From Pontimonas sp. (lineage in GTDB: Bacteria > Actinomycetota > Actinomycetes > Actinomycetales > Microbacteriaceae): DNA of 9,258 nt. The stretch is taken from assembly GCA_021741945.1 (NCBI GenBank), contig JAIOWV010000045.1:1-9258 (forward strand). The letters are read 5' to 3'. Both the position numbers and the translations under genes were made by a program. The number at the start of each line of letters is the position of its first letter. Position 1 is the stretch's first letter. The notes under the pieces were generated by a model. It was not told where the DNA came from. It worked only from the letters and a program-made list of their open reading frames with translations, and searched no databases. This document shows, piece by piece, positions 1 to 6,221 of this stretch.

Positions 1-1029
1 AATGTCATTGGATTCGCGGTGAGCGCTTGGCGCCAGAAGAGTGAAGACGTTGCCGGGCTCGCTTGCCACCGACGAAGCGCTGCGTTGTAGTCCCATTCCT
101 GCCGTACCGATTTTTTCGGTCACACGCGACACCAGGCCACGAATCGCGGATCCGTGCCTGTGGACACCGCCAAGAACTTCCGGGGTCAGCGACCACATCC
201 GAGCAAGCCGGCTCAGGCCCTCGGGTTCACTGCCTCTGAAGGTGTTGCCGGCCACATCGGGCTCAGCCGCGACGGTCAGGCCCACACCGAGACTCTTCAG
301 TGCGTCGAGGAAGTCGAGCGAGGCTTGGGTGACATCTTGCACATCATCCACACAGACGTGGACCAGGTCCTCTAGCGCTGGGGGCAACCCGGACTCGAGC
401 ACGACGATTGCCCGGCGAATGATTTCCGAGCTATCGAATGCCCCCGGGCGAGCGCTCGCCAGCACCGCTTGGTATTCGGCGCGAAACGCCGCCGCGGCGG
501 CCCACTCGGGGCGGGCATGAGCGTCGGCAAGCGCTTCGAGCTGATCGTTCGTGACACCGTTGTCGGTCGCCCTCGCCATCCATTCGCGGAGTTCCTGACG
601 GAACACGGGCAGCTCCCGAACCATCGGGGCCAAAGGATGGGGCCACTCTGGACCAGAGCCATCCTCGGCGTGCCCAGCGAGTAACGAAGCAATGTCGGCA
701 TCGGTCTGGCTAGCGGAGACAAGGTCGGGTTCTGGGAGGCCAGCCTTGCGGTTCGCGCTCTGAACACAGAGGAACGCAAGAGAAGCGACCGAGCGAACGC
801 GCGGTCCGGCCGTGGCGCGGCCAAGCGCCAGACCTGCCCGGTCGCGCACACGCGAGGCCTGCGCTCTCGAGGGAGCGAGGATCAGCAACCCATCCACCGG
901 CGAGCCCTGGGCGGCAAGCTCGACAATTCGGGAAATCAGGAGGGTGGTCTTGCCGCTGCCGGGAGCTCCTACAATCAGCGACGTCTCGGATGCTGGTCTG
1001 GCCAGTATCGAGTCGGGGTGTGCCTCCAT
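1..1029 (-). CDS. adnA: UvrD/RecB-like ATP-dependent DNA helicase, AdnA type (partial, N-terminal 343 codons)
   Basis: Reading the minus strand from ATG at 1029 gives 343 uninterrupted codons that run off the left edge, so the C-terminal part is missing. Superfamily 1 helicase motifs appear in order: Walker A GAPGSGKT at residues 21-28, motif Ia around LAPSRAQ (51-57), motif II VDDVQD at 227-232, and a motif III-like segment PDVAGNTFRG at 257-266. Motif II has Asp where UvrD/Rep proteins usually have the catalytic Glu (DExx becomes DDxx). In actinobacteria AdnA pairs with AdnB to form a helicase-nuclease that resects DNA double-strand breaks; its nuclease domain would be C-terminal and outside the window. 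The AdnA assignment rests on the DD motif II, an N-terminus without an obvious Q motif, and the neighbouring DUF3107, ferritin-like and DEAD-box genes. Another UvrD/REP helicase with a PD-(D/E)XK domain remains possible. It is divergent from the DUF3107 gene across 47 bp. Confidence 0.8.
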   Translation of the reverse strand, partial: MEAHPDSILARPASETSLIVGAPGSGKTTLLISRIVELAAQGSPVDGLLILAPSRAQASRVRDRAGLALGRATAGPRVRSVASLAFLCVQSANRKAGLPEPDLVSASQTDADIASLLAGHAEDGSGPEWPHPLAPMVRELPVFRQELREWMARATDNGVTNDQLEALADAHARPEWAAAAAFRAEYQAVLASARPGAFDSSEIIRRAIVVLESGLPPALEDLVHVCVDDVQDVTQASLDFLDALKSLGVGLTVAAEPDVAGNTFRGSEPEGLSRLARMWSLTPEVLGGVHRHGSAIRGLVSRVTEKIGTAGMGLQRSASSVASEPGNVFTLLAPSAHRESNDI

Positions 1030-1037
1030 AGTTTTAG

Positions 1038-1043
1038 AGGCTA
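1038..1043 (-). promoter_or_regulatory. Putative -10 box of the AdnA-like gene
   Basis: TAGCCT on the minus strand lies 8 nt before the ATG at 1029, which fits the actinobacterial TANNNT -10 pattern and an mRNA with almost no leader. No Shine-Dalgarno sequence precedes the ATG. No good -35 box is visible, and the upstream promoter region overlaps the start region of the divergent DUF3107 gene. Confidence 0.45.
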
Positions 1044-1064
1044 AACCACACCGCCGACGTGTCG

Positions 1065-1070
1065 TACGCT
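1065..1070 (+). promoter_or_regulatory. Putative -10 box for leaderless transcription of the DUF3107 gene
   Basis: TACGCT is followed by exactly 6 nt and then the GTG at 1077. With the hexamer at -12 to -7, transcription would begin on the first base of the start codon. This supports GTG 1077 rather than GTG 1059, which lies upstream of the box. No convincing -35 is seen. Confidence 0.55.
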
Positions 1071-1076
1071 AGGGAT

Positions 1077-1301
1077 GTGGAAATACGTATCGGAATTGTA
1101 AACACTGCCCGCGAACTCGTCATTCAGACGACCCAGAGCACGGCTGAGGTGGAGAAGGCAATCGCCACCGCCCTCGCCGATGAGAAGGGCACTCTGCGTC
1201 TCGAAGACGAGAAGGGTCACATCTTTGTGGTTGCTTCGAGGACTCTGGCGTTCGTGGAGATCGGTGAAGAGAAGTCCCGTAAGGTCGGCTTCGCGCCCTA
1301 A
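1077..1301 (+). CDS. DUF3107 family small protein
   Basis: This 74-residue protein begins MEIRIGIVNTARELV, contains a central DEKGHIFVV segment and ends FVEIGEEKSRKVGFAP. This is the layout of DUF3107, a small actinobacterial family that includes M. tuberculosis Rv3208A (TB9.4). The molecular function of the family is not established as far as I know. No signal peptide or membrane segment is present, so it should be cytosolic. I chose GTG 1077 over GTG 1059 because the family typically begins right at this V/M-E-x-x-I-G motif and because a TANNNT box sits 6 nt upstream. The next gene starts 2 nt after its stop, so the two probably form an operon. The divergent neighbour is the AdnA-like helicase gene. 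Confidence 0.88.
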   Translation: MEIRIGIVNTARELVIQTTQSTAEVEKAIATALADEKGTLRLEDEKGHIFVVASRTLAFVEIGEEKSRKVGFAP

Positions 1302-1303
1302 TC

Positions 1304-1603
1304 ATGGAACTTGTCTTGGTCGTCACCTTCTCAGGCCTCATCGGCCTGGCTCTGCGCTATCTGATCCCGGGGCGCGCCATGCACGGGCTTTTTGTGATGC
1401 CAGCCACGGGAATCGTCGCGGGGTCACTCGGCTGGGCGATCGCCGTGTGGGTGGGACTCGACCCGACTGGCATCTGGGCCTGGGTTGTTGCCCTGGGCCT
1501 TAGCGCAGCAGCTCCCATCGCGCTGGGACTAGTTCTTCCCAAGCGCCGTCAAGCAGCTGATGACGCCCTGTGGGCGCAGCTCACGAGCGCTTCTACGCCG
1601 TAA
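1304..1603 (+). CDS. Small hypothetical membrane protein with three predicted transmembrane helices
   Basis: I do not recognise a named family for this 99-residue protein. Three hydrophobic stretches, about residues 3-21, 28-51 and 58-79, look like membrane helices. They are followed by a basic KRR and a short polar tail that is probably cytoplasmic. The ATG is only 2 nt after the DUF3107 stop codon and has no clear ribosome binding site, which suggests translational coupling in one operon. Its final 11 bases overlap the end of the convergent ferritin-like gene. The small size, lack of conserved charged residues in the helices and operon position do not allow a functional call. It appears intact, and its codon use resembles that of its neighbours. 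Confidence 0.8.
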   Translation: MELVLVVTFSGLIGLALRYLIPGRAMHGLFVMPATGIVAGSLGWAIAVWVGLDPTGIWAWVVALGLSAAAPIALGLVLPKRRQAADDALWAQLTSASTP

Positions 1604-2312
1604 GCCCGACCCGCTCCAAGCGACTCGTGTGAGCAGCGAGCACGTCGGTGAATATCGGCTCAAGCCTGGCAACAGCATCATCCGCACTGACGATTGCTTC
1701 TGCCAACCCGTCTTTGCAGATCAGCATCGCGTCACCGACCAGTCGTCTCGCCCAGAGGCTCAGCCGCGACACATAGCGGACATCGACCTGAAGCATGCGC
1801 TCGAGCACGCCAGCCAGTAGTTCTTCATCGCCGCCATCACGAAGTATCTCGGTCACGCGCGCAGCCAAGTCTTTCGGTAGGCCACCAGCGAGAAGTAACC
1901 AAAAGTCGCGGGTAAGCCCAGAGATTACATAGATAGTGCCCACCCGCTCATACCAGCGTGTGGTGTGGAGCCGCTCGAGGTGCCCACTCAACTTGTGCCG
2001 TGGGGTGGCCAACGCCTGGGAGACATCTTTTTCGTAATCGGCCAACAGAGCGCGCAGGGCGCGATAGCGATCCATCGCCATTCCGGAGGCCACCATCAGG
2101 GCATCGGCATCTTCAGCCGACCACGCTTCGCTCGAGACCGCAGCCAGCTCGCTCGCCGCCGTCAACTGGATGACGCAAGCGCTTGCGAGAAAATCGGCAG
2201 CGGGAGGAGTGAGAGCACTGACATCAACTCTGCTGGTGGGCTGGGCTTCTTTGCGCGGGCTCACCCGAAATGCGGGGCTATCCTTCTTTTTCTTGCGCCA
2301 GAACCAGGCCAT
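1593..2312 (-). CDS. Ferritin-like / MiaE-like fold protein with apparently degenerate metal ligands
   Basis: This 239-residue protein has a basic N-terminus (RKKKK at residues 6-10) and then a mostly helical body. The segment SRLSLWARRLVGDA (182-195), the WYERVG stretch (120-125) and the helix pattern resemble the actinobacterial ferritin-like family annotated MiaE-like, of which M. tuberculosis Rv3210c is a member as I recall. Ferritin-like diiron proteins normally carry two ExxH motifs in helices. Here the matching positions seem to read AMDR (79-82) and DGGD (159-162). The only ExxH in the protein (E113-H116) lies just before the WYE segment, in a probable inter-helix loop. If that alignment is right, the protein cannot bind a standard diiron centre. 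ATG 2312 is supported by TAAGCT placed 6 nt upstream. The gene is divergent from the DEAD-box gene and tail-overlaps the membrane protein gene by 11 bp. Confidence 0.78.
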   Translation of the reverse strand: MAWFWRKKKKDSPAFRVSPRKEAQPTSRVDVSALTPPAADFLASACVIQLTAASELAAVSSEAWSAEDADALMVASGMAMDRYRALRALLADYEKDVSQALATPRHKLSGHLERLHTTRWYERVGTIYVISGLTRDFWLLLAGGLPKDLAARVTEILRDGGDEELLAGVLERMLQVDVRYVSRLSLWARRLVGDAMLICKDGLAEAIVSADDAVARLEPIFTDVLAAHTSRLERVGLTA

Positions 2313-2318
2313 GTTCCC

Positions 2319-2324
2319 AGCTTA
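2319..2324 (-). promoter_or_regulatory. Putative -10 box for leaderless transcription of the ferritin-like gene
   Basis: On the minus strand TAAGCT is followed by 6 nt (GGGAAC) and then ATG at 2312. This is the ideal spacing for transcription starting on the A of the ATG. The GGGA lies too close to the ATG to act as a normal Shine-Dalgarno site. Confidence 0.55.
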
Positions 2325-2359
2325 GCCGGGCGTGGCAGAGAGCAATCAGGCCCTGCGCC

Positions 2360-2386
2360 TAGACTGGAAGAAAATACGACAGAAGG
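2360..2386 (+). promoter_or_regulatory. Possible -10 box and ribosome binding site of the DEAD-box gene
   Basis: TAGACT at 2360-2365 fits TANNNT and would give a transcript start near 2372. AGAAGG at 2381-2386 could be a Shine-Dalgarno site 11 nt before the GTG at 2398, which is rather long spacing. This is the only promoter-proximal gene in the window without a -10-like box immediately before its start, so it probably carries a short leader. No -35 box is evident. Confidence 0.35.
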
Positions 2387-2397
2387 CAGTACAGATA

Positions 2398-3729
2398 GTG
2401 AATTTCTCCGACCTCGGCATTGAGTCCGACCTGGTCGACGCTCTCGCAAGCAAGGGCATCCTCGAACCATTTCCTATTCAGGAACAAACTATTCCCATCG
2501 CCCTGACCGGCCAAGACATCATCGGCCAGGCAAAAACAGGCACAGGCAAGACTTTCGGTTTTGGCTTACCGCTCATCCAAGCGCTGGGGCTCAACCCCGA
2601 ACCGGGTGTGAAGGCCCTCATCGTGGTCCCGACTCGCGAGCTAGCGGTCCAGGTCACCGAGGACATCGTCCTTGCCTCAAGCAACCGGTCCACCACGGTG
2701 GTCTCGATTTATGGCGGCAAGGCCTACGAGGGTCAAGTGGAGGCCATCAAAGCCGGCGCACAGATTGTGGTGGGAACACCCGGTCGCCTCTTGGACCTGG
2801 CAAGCCAGCGGCTTCTCTCCTTGGCAGATGTCAAGGTCATGGTGCTCGATGAGGCCGACAAGATGCTCGACCTTGGCTTCTTGCCCGATGTTGAAAGGCT
2901 CTTCTCACAGACCTCCCCCACCCGTCACACCATGCTCTTCTCGGCCACGATGCCCGGCCCTGTCGTCGCACTGGCACGGCGCTTCATGAACAAGCCCATC
3001 CACATCAGGGCTACCTCGCCGGATGAGTCGATCACTCAGGCCAACATCAAGCACTTCGTCTATCGCGCGCACGCGCTCGATAAAGACGAAGTGATTGGTC
3101 GCATTCTCCAGGCTGAGGGCCGGGGAAAGACCGTCATCTTCACTCGCACAAAGCGTCAAGCAGCCCGCCTCCAGGAGGAGCTGACCGACCGCGGATTCTC
3201 CGCAGGTTCTGTCCACGGCGATCTGAGCCAGGACGCGCGTGAGCGCGCCATGGCCGCTTTCAAAGCCGGCAAGCACGATGTGTTGATTGCCACCGATGTG
3301 GCAGCCCGCGGAATTGACGTTGACGACGTCACTCACGTGATCAACCACACCATCCCAGAAGACGACAAGGCCTATCTTCACCGCGTGGGCCGCACGGGCC
3401 GCGCCGGCAAAACAGGCATCGCCGTGACATTTGTGGATTGGGATGACCTCCACAAGTGGGCTCTGATCAACAAGGCCCTTGAAATGGGAATCCCGGAACC
3501 GGTGGAAACCTATTCCTCATCACCCCACTTCCTGAAGGACCTAGACATCCCCGAGGGAACCAAGGGACGCCTCAAGGCAACGCCCATTCCTGCCAAAGAA
3601 AAGCGCGCCGGCGAGCCACCGCGAACAAAAACGGTGCCCGCCAAGAAGCCCCAGGCCCACGACCCCAGCGACATGGGTGACCAGCGCGGACGCGCCCGCA
3701 CGCGTCAGCGTCGGCGCACTACGAGCTAA
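2398..3729 (+). CDS. DEAD-box ATP-dependent RNA helicase, RhlE-like
   Basis: This 443-residue protein carries the full DEAD-box motif set: Q motif region FPIQ (25-28), Walker A AKTGTGKT (45-52), PTREL (78-82), TPGR (127-130), DEAD (151-154), SAT (182-184), motif IV VIFTRT (246-251), motif V ATDVAARGIDV (298-308) and motif VI HRVGRTGRAG (328-337). Such enzymes unwind short RNA duplexes with ATP and act in ribosome assembly or RNA decay. A basic, Pro-rich C-terminal tail (about 390-443, ending in an RGRARTRQRRR cluster) probably binds RNA. I selected GTG 2398 because the family starts with a short F-S-D-L-G segment; an in-frame GTG at 2332 would add 22 poorly family-like residues. The nearby DUF3107 and ferritin-like genes match the context of RhlE-type Rv3211 in mycobacteria. 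Its stop overlaps the convergent PHP gene by 11 bp. Confidence 0.93.
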   Translation: MNFSDLGIESDLVDALASKGILEPFPIQEQTIPIALTGQDIIGQAKTGTGKTFGFGLPLIQALGLNPEPGVKALIVVPTRELAVQVTEDIVLASSNRSTTVVSIYGGKAYEGQVEAIKAGAQIVVGTPGRLLDLASQRLLSLADVKVMVLDEADKMLDLGFLPDVERLFSQTSPTRHTMLFSATMPGPVVALARRFMNKPIHIRATSPDESITQANIKHFVYRAHALDKDEVIGRILQAEGRGKTVIFTRTKRQAARLQEELTDRGFSAGSVHGDLSQDARERAMAAFKAGKHDVLIATDVAARGIDVDDVTHVINHTIPEDDKAYLHRVGRTGRAGKTGIAVTFVDWDDLHKWALINKALEMGIPEPVETYSSSPHFLKDLDIPEGTKGRLKATPIPAKEKRAGEPPRTKTVPAKKPQAHDPSDMGDQRGRARTRQRRRTTS

Positions 3730-4618
3730 TCGGAGCGGACCCACTGGCCTTAGTGAGAATGGCCTCGTAGTTCTCCTCTGAGGTGGTGTTTTCGCCAAGT
3801 CGGTTGCCTTTGCGATCACCGTGATAGTCACTCGAGCCGCTGACGATCATTCCTAGTTCTTTGGCGACGTCGCGAAGCAGGGCCTTGCCCTCGTCGGTGT
3901 TCTCTCGGTGGTCAATCTCGAGGCCAGCTAGTCCAGCCTCGGCATAGGTCTGGTACTGGGCAATCACATCGGCCAAAGAAGCGGTGTGATCCACGGCACC
4001 CGACCGGGCACCAGTGGCCGGGTGGGCAAGAATTGCGACCCCGCCGGCATGGGTAATGATCTCCAGCGCCCGGAGGAGCCTGGGTGCATAGTGCGGAACA
4101 TGGTAGGGGCCATCGGCCCGAAGGGCCGTGGCAAAGGCCGCGTCAGTGTCTGGGAAATAGCCCTTCTCAATCAGAATCTGGGCGATGTGAGGCCGGCCGG
4201 GCGTTGCACCGGCGGCCATCGCGCCGCGGACTTCGTCCCAGCTGATGTCAAAATCCACCGCAAGCTTCTCGACCATCAAACGAAGGCGATCGGCTCTATG
4301 GTCCCGAATGCGCGCCATCTCGGCGACCAACTCGGGGTTGGTCGAGTCCACCAGAAGGCCCAGCACATGAACACTTCGAGGAATAGCACCGGGGACTGGA
4401 TCGATGACCTGAGCGCTCAGCTCGATGCCTGGAACCAAGGTCATTCCGGTGCCATGGATGGCCTCGGTGGCCTCGCCAATACCGGCCAGAGTGTCGTGGT
4501 CGGTCAGTGCCAGTACGTCCACTCCAGAGGCCACCGCATGGGCGATCAGTTCAGAAGGCGAATCAGACCCATCGGAGTACCGGGAGTGGGAATGGAGGTC
4601 GATGCGTCTGGATGGCAC
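3719..4618 (-). CDS. PHP-domain metal-dependent phosphoesterase (TrpH/YciV-like)
   Basis: This is a 299-residue cytosolic protein. The PHP motifs are intact: DLHSHS (H9, H11), D16, TDHD (H41), PGIE (E66), HVLG (H84), AHP (H199) and SDYHG (D264, H266). These residues would bind a cluster of two or three metal ions. The single-domain layout with an insertion after about residue 95 matches the TrpH/YciV family. Characterised members hydrolyse 3',5'-nucleoside bisphosphates or degrade short RNA 5' to 3' (RNase AM in E. coli). The exact substrate here cannot be read from sequence. The start is GTG 4618, with TAGCAT 6 nt upstream; a nearby ATG at 4627 is out of frame. The gene is divergent from pepP across 29 bp and tail-overlaps the DEAD-box gene by 11 bp. 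Confidence 0.92.
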   Translation of the reverse strand: MPSRRIDLHSHSRYSDGSDSPSELIAHAVASGVDVLALTDHDTLAGIGEATEAIHGTGMTLVPGIELSAQVIDPVPGAIPRSVHVLGLLVDSTNPELVAEMARIRDHRADRLRLMVEKLAVDFDISWDEVRGAMAAGATPGRPHIAQILIEKGYFPDTDAAFATALRADGPYHVPHYAPRLLRALEIITHAGGVAILAHPATGARSGAVDHTASLADVIAQYQTYAEAGLAGLEIDHRENTDEGKALLRDVAKELGMIVSGSSDYHGDRKGNRLGENTTSEENYEAILTKASGSAPISS

Positions 4619-4624
4619 TGCTCC

Positions 4625-4630
4625 ATGCTA
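4625..4630 (-). promoter_or_regulatory. Putative -10 box of the PHP gene
   Basis: TAGCAT on the minus strand is followed by 6 nt (GGAGCA) and then GTG at 4618, the leaderless spacing. The box lies 5 bp from the -10-like box of the divergent pepP gene, so polymerase binding at the two promoters should be mutually exclusive. Confidence 0.55.
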
Positions 4631-4635
4631 CGTGT

Positions 4636-4641
4636 CAGACT
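4636..4641 (+). promoter_or_regulatory. pepP: Putative -10-like box of pepP
   Basis: CAGACT keeps the most conserved A and final T of TANNNT and is followed by 6 nt (GGTGGA) and then GTG at 4648. This is consistent with a leaderless pepP transcript. The GGTGGA could alternatively act as a very close ribosome binding site. Confidence 0.4.
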
Positions 4642-4647
4642 GGTGGA

Positions 4648-6114
4648 GTGAGCGACCAGGAGACTCCGAAGGCCCCAGAAAACCGCTCAACCACCCCAAT
4701 TTCTGAAGCGTTTCGAGACTTCATCTCCACCGGGTGGGGCGATGTGCCAAGCGAACCCGCAACTCCCCTTCCCCAGGCGCCTTTCGCTGCGGCGCGCAGG
4801 GAACGACTCTCAGAAGAATTTTCCGGACTGACCCTGGTGATTCCTGCCGGTGAGACGAAGACCCGCTCCAATGACACCGACTACCCCTATCGACCCCACA
4901 CCGCCTTTGTCTACCTGACGGGCTGGGGTGCAGACACGGTGCCAGGAAGCATCCTTCTCGGTATCCCGCAGGACACTGGTCACCACTGGGTGCTCTTCAC
5001 CAGACCACCGGCCCCGCGCACCAGCGACGAGTTTTATGCAAACCCCGCCATCGGCGAATTCTGGACCGGGCGACGCCCGGGTCTTGCCGATGTTGCCACC
5101 TGGCTTGGCCTGGAAACCAGGGACCGCGCGGACTGGTCGAATGAGATGCCCCTCCTCGCGAACTGCGCACTCATTCGGGAGTCCGATAGTGCTCTCGCCG
5201 AGATGATCGATGCGCTTCGCCACGACGATGACCAGAGTGTGGATGACACCCTTGCCCGTGTTATCAGCGAAATGCGCCTGGTGAAAGACGCGTGGGAGAT
5301 CGGCGAGCTCACCGCAGCAGTCGAGGCCACCCACCGGGGCTTTGACAGGATTATCGCCTCGCTGCCCGAGGCGAGCGCTCACCCCCGGGGGGAGCGCATC
5401 ATCGAGGGAGTGTTCCACCAGGCTGCCAGGCTTGAAGGCAACGACACCGGCTACGGCACGATCGCTGCCAGTGGCCCCCACGCCTGTATCTTGCACTGGG
5501 TCACCAATGACGGGCCAGTGAAGCCCGGGGACCTAGTGCTGGTGGATGCTGGGATTGAACTCGATAGCCTCTACACCGCAGACATCACGCGGACGATTCC
5601 GGTCTCAGGCTCTTTCTCCCCCCTTCAGCGCCAGATTTATGAGGCTGTGCTCGATGCCGCCGACCAAGCGTTTGCTGTGGTGAAGCCGGGAGCGCTGTTT
5701 AGGGACATTCACGACACAGCCATGCGGGTCATTGCAGGCTATGTCCACGAGTGGGGTTTTCTCCCCGTCGAGCTCGAGGAGTCCTTGGCAAAAGAGGGCC
5801 AACATCACCGCCGCTACATGATTCATGGCACCAGCCACCATTTGGGGCTCGATGTTCACGACTGTGCCAAGGCTAGGCGTGAGATGTATATGGACAAGGA
5901 ATTGGAGCCAGGCATGGTGTTCACCATTGAGCCTGGCTTGTATTTCCAGCCCGATGACCACACTGTTCCGCCCGACTGGCGCGGCATCGGAGTGCGTATC
6001 GAGGACAACATTGTGGTGACCGAGACCGGCGGCCGGAATCTCTCCCAGAACATCCCTCGGACGCCAGACGAAGTCGAAAACTGGGTGAGAGGAACGCTGC
6101 CCTCGCTACACTAG
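4648..6114 (+). CDS. pepP: Xaa-Pro aminopeptidase (aminopeptidase P, M24B)
   Basis: This 488-residue protein has an N-terminal creatinase/aminopeptidase P-type domain (about residues 45-200, including the DYPYRPHTAFVYLTGW region) and a C-terminal pita-bread peptidase domain. The dinuclear metal ligands are all present: D300 (VDAG), D312 (ADIT), H397 (GTSHHLG), E428 (TIEPG) and E452 (RIED). The DVHD motif (H404) of aminopeptidase P is also present. The enzyme removes N-terminal residues preceding proline, normally with Mn(II), in the cytosol; no signal peptide is visible. The length fits, with about 45 extra polar N-terminal residues before the first domain. GTG 4648 is the likely start, since upstream in-frame codons overlap the divergent PHP gene. 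The stop lies 7 bp before tRNA-Leu. Confidence 0.95.
   Translation: MSDQETPKAPENRSTTPISEAFRDFISTGWGDVPSEPATPLPQAPFAAARRERLSEEFSGLTLVIPAGETKTRSNDTDYPYRPHTAFVYLTGWGADTVPGSILLGIPQDTGHHWVLFTRPPAPRTSDEFYANPAIGEFWTGRRPGLADVATWLGLETRDRADWSNEMPLLANCALIRESDSALAEMIDALRHDDDQSVDDTLARVISEMRLVKDAWEIGELTAAVEATHRGFDRIIASLPEASAHPRGERIIEGVFHQAARLEGNDTGYGTIAASGPHACILHWVTNDGPVKPGDLVLVDAGIELDSLYTADITRTIPVSGSFSPLQRQIYEAVLDAADQAFAVVKPGALFRDIHDTAMRVIAGYVHEWGFLPVELEESLAKEGQHHRRYMIHGTSHHLGLDVHDCAKARREMYMDKELEPGMVFTIEPGLYFQPDDHTVPPDWRGIGVRIEDNIVVTETGGRNLSQNIPRTPDEVENWVRGTLPSLH
6085..6112 (+). promoter_or_regulatory. Putative tRNA-Leu promoter inside the pepP 3' end
   Basis: GTGAGA at 6085-6090 (four of six to TTGACA), a 16-nt spacer and TACACT at 6107-6112 form a reasonable promoter. 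The last T of the -10 box is the first base of the pepP TAG stop. Initiation about 7 nt downstream would leave only a few bases of 5' leader before the tRNA at 6122. Confidence 0.4.
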
Positions 6115-6121
6115 GCGGTGC

Positions 6122-6203
6122 GCGGAAGTGGTGAAATTGGCAGACACGCAGGATTTAGGTTCCTGTGCCTTCGGGTGTGTGGGTTCAAGTCCCACCTTCC
6201 GCA
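6122..6203 (+). tRNA. tRNA-Leu (anticodon UAG)
   Basis: The 82-nt sequence folds as a class II tRNA. The acceptor stem GCGGAAG (6122-6128) pairs with CTTCCGC (6196-6202), followed by discriminator A at 6203. The anticodon stem CAGGA/TCCTG (6149-6153 with 6161-6165) closes the loop TTTAGGT with anticodon TAG at 6156-6158. A variable arm with a TTC loop spans 6166-6178, and the T arm GTGGG-TTCAAGT-CCCAC spans 6179-6195. The long variable arm and the A discriminator fit leucine. The 3' CCA is not encoded (the next bases are CAA), so it must be added after transcription. The gene follows pepP by 7 bp, and the convergent zupT gene ends 18 bp downstream. Confidence 0.97.
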
Positions 6204-6221
6204 CAAGGTGAGTAGCGCGCT

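Noticed and set aside
372..851. Open frames on both strands within the helicase region
   Set aside because: The minus-strand frame from 1029 to 1 encodes Walker A, motif II and motif III in order; the others are shadows.
2332..2397. Upstream GTG extension of the DEAD-box protein by 22 residues
   Set aside because: The added residues do not resemble the family N-terminus, which normally begins close to the F-S-D-L-G segment encoded just after GTG 2398.
4810..5496. Long open frame (228 codons) on the minus strand opposite pepP
   Set aside because: It is antisense to a clearly conserved aminopeptidase, has no recognisable domain, and long antisense frames are expected in GC-rich codon usage.
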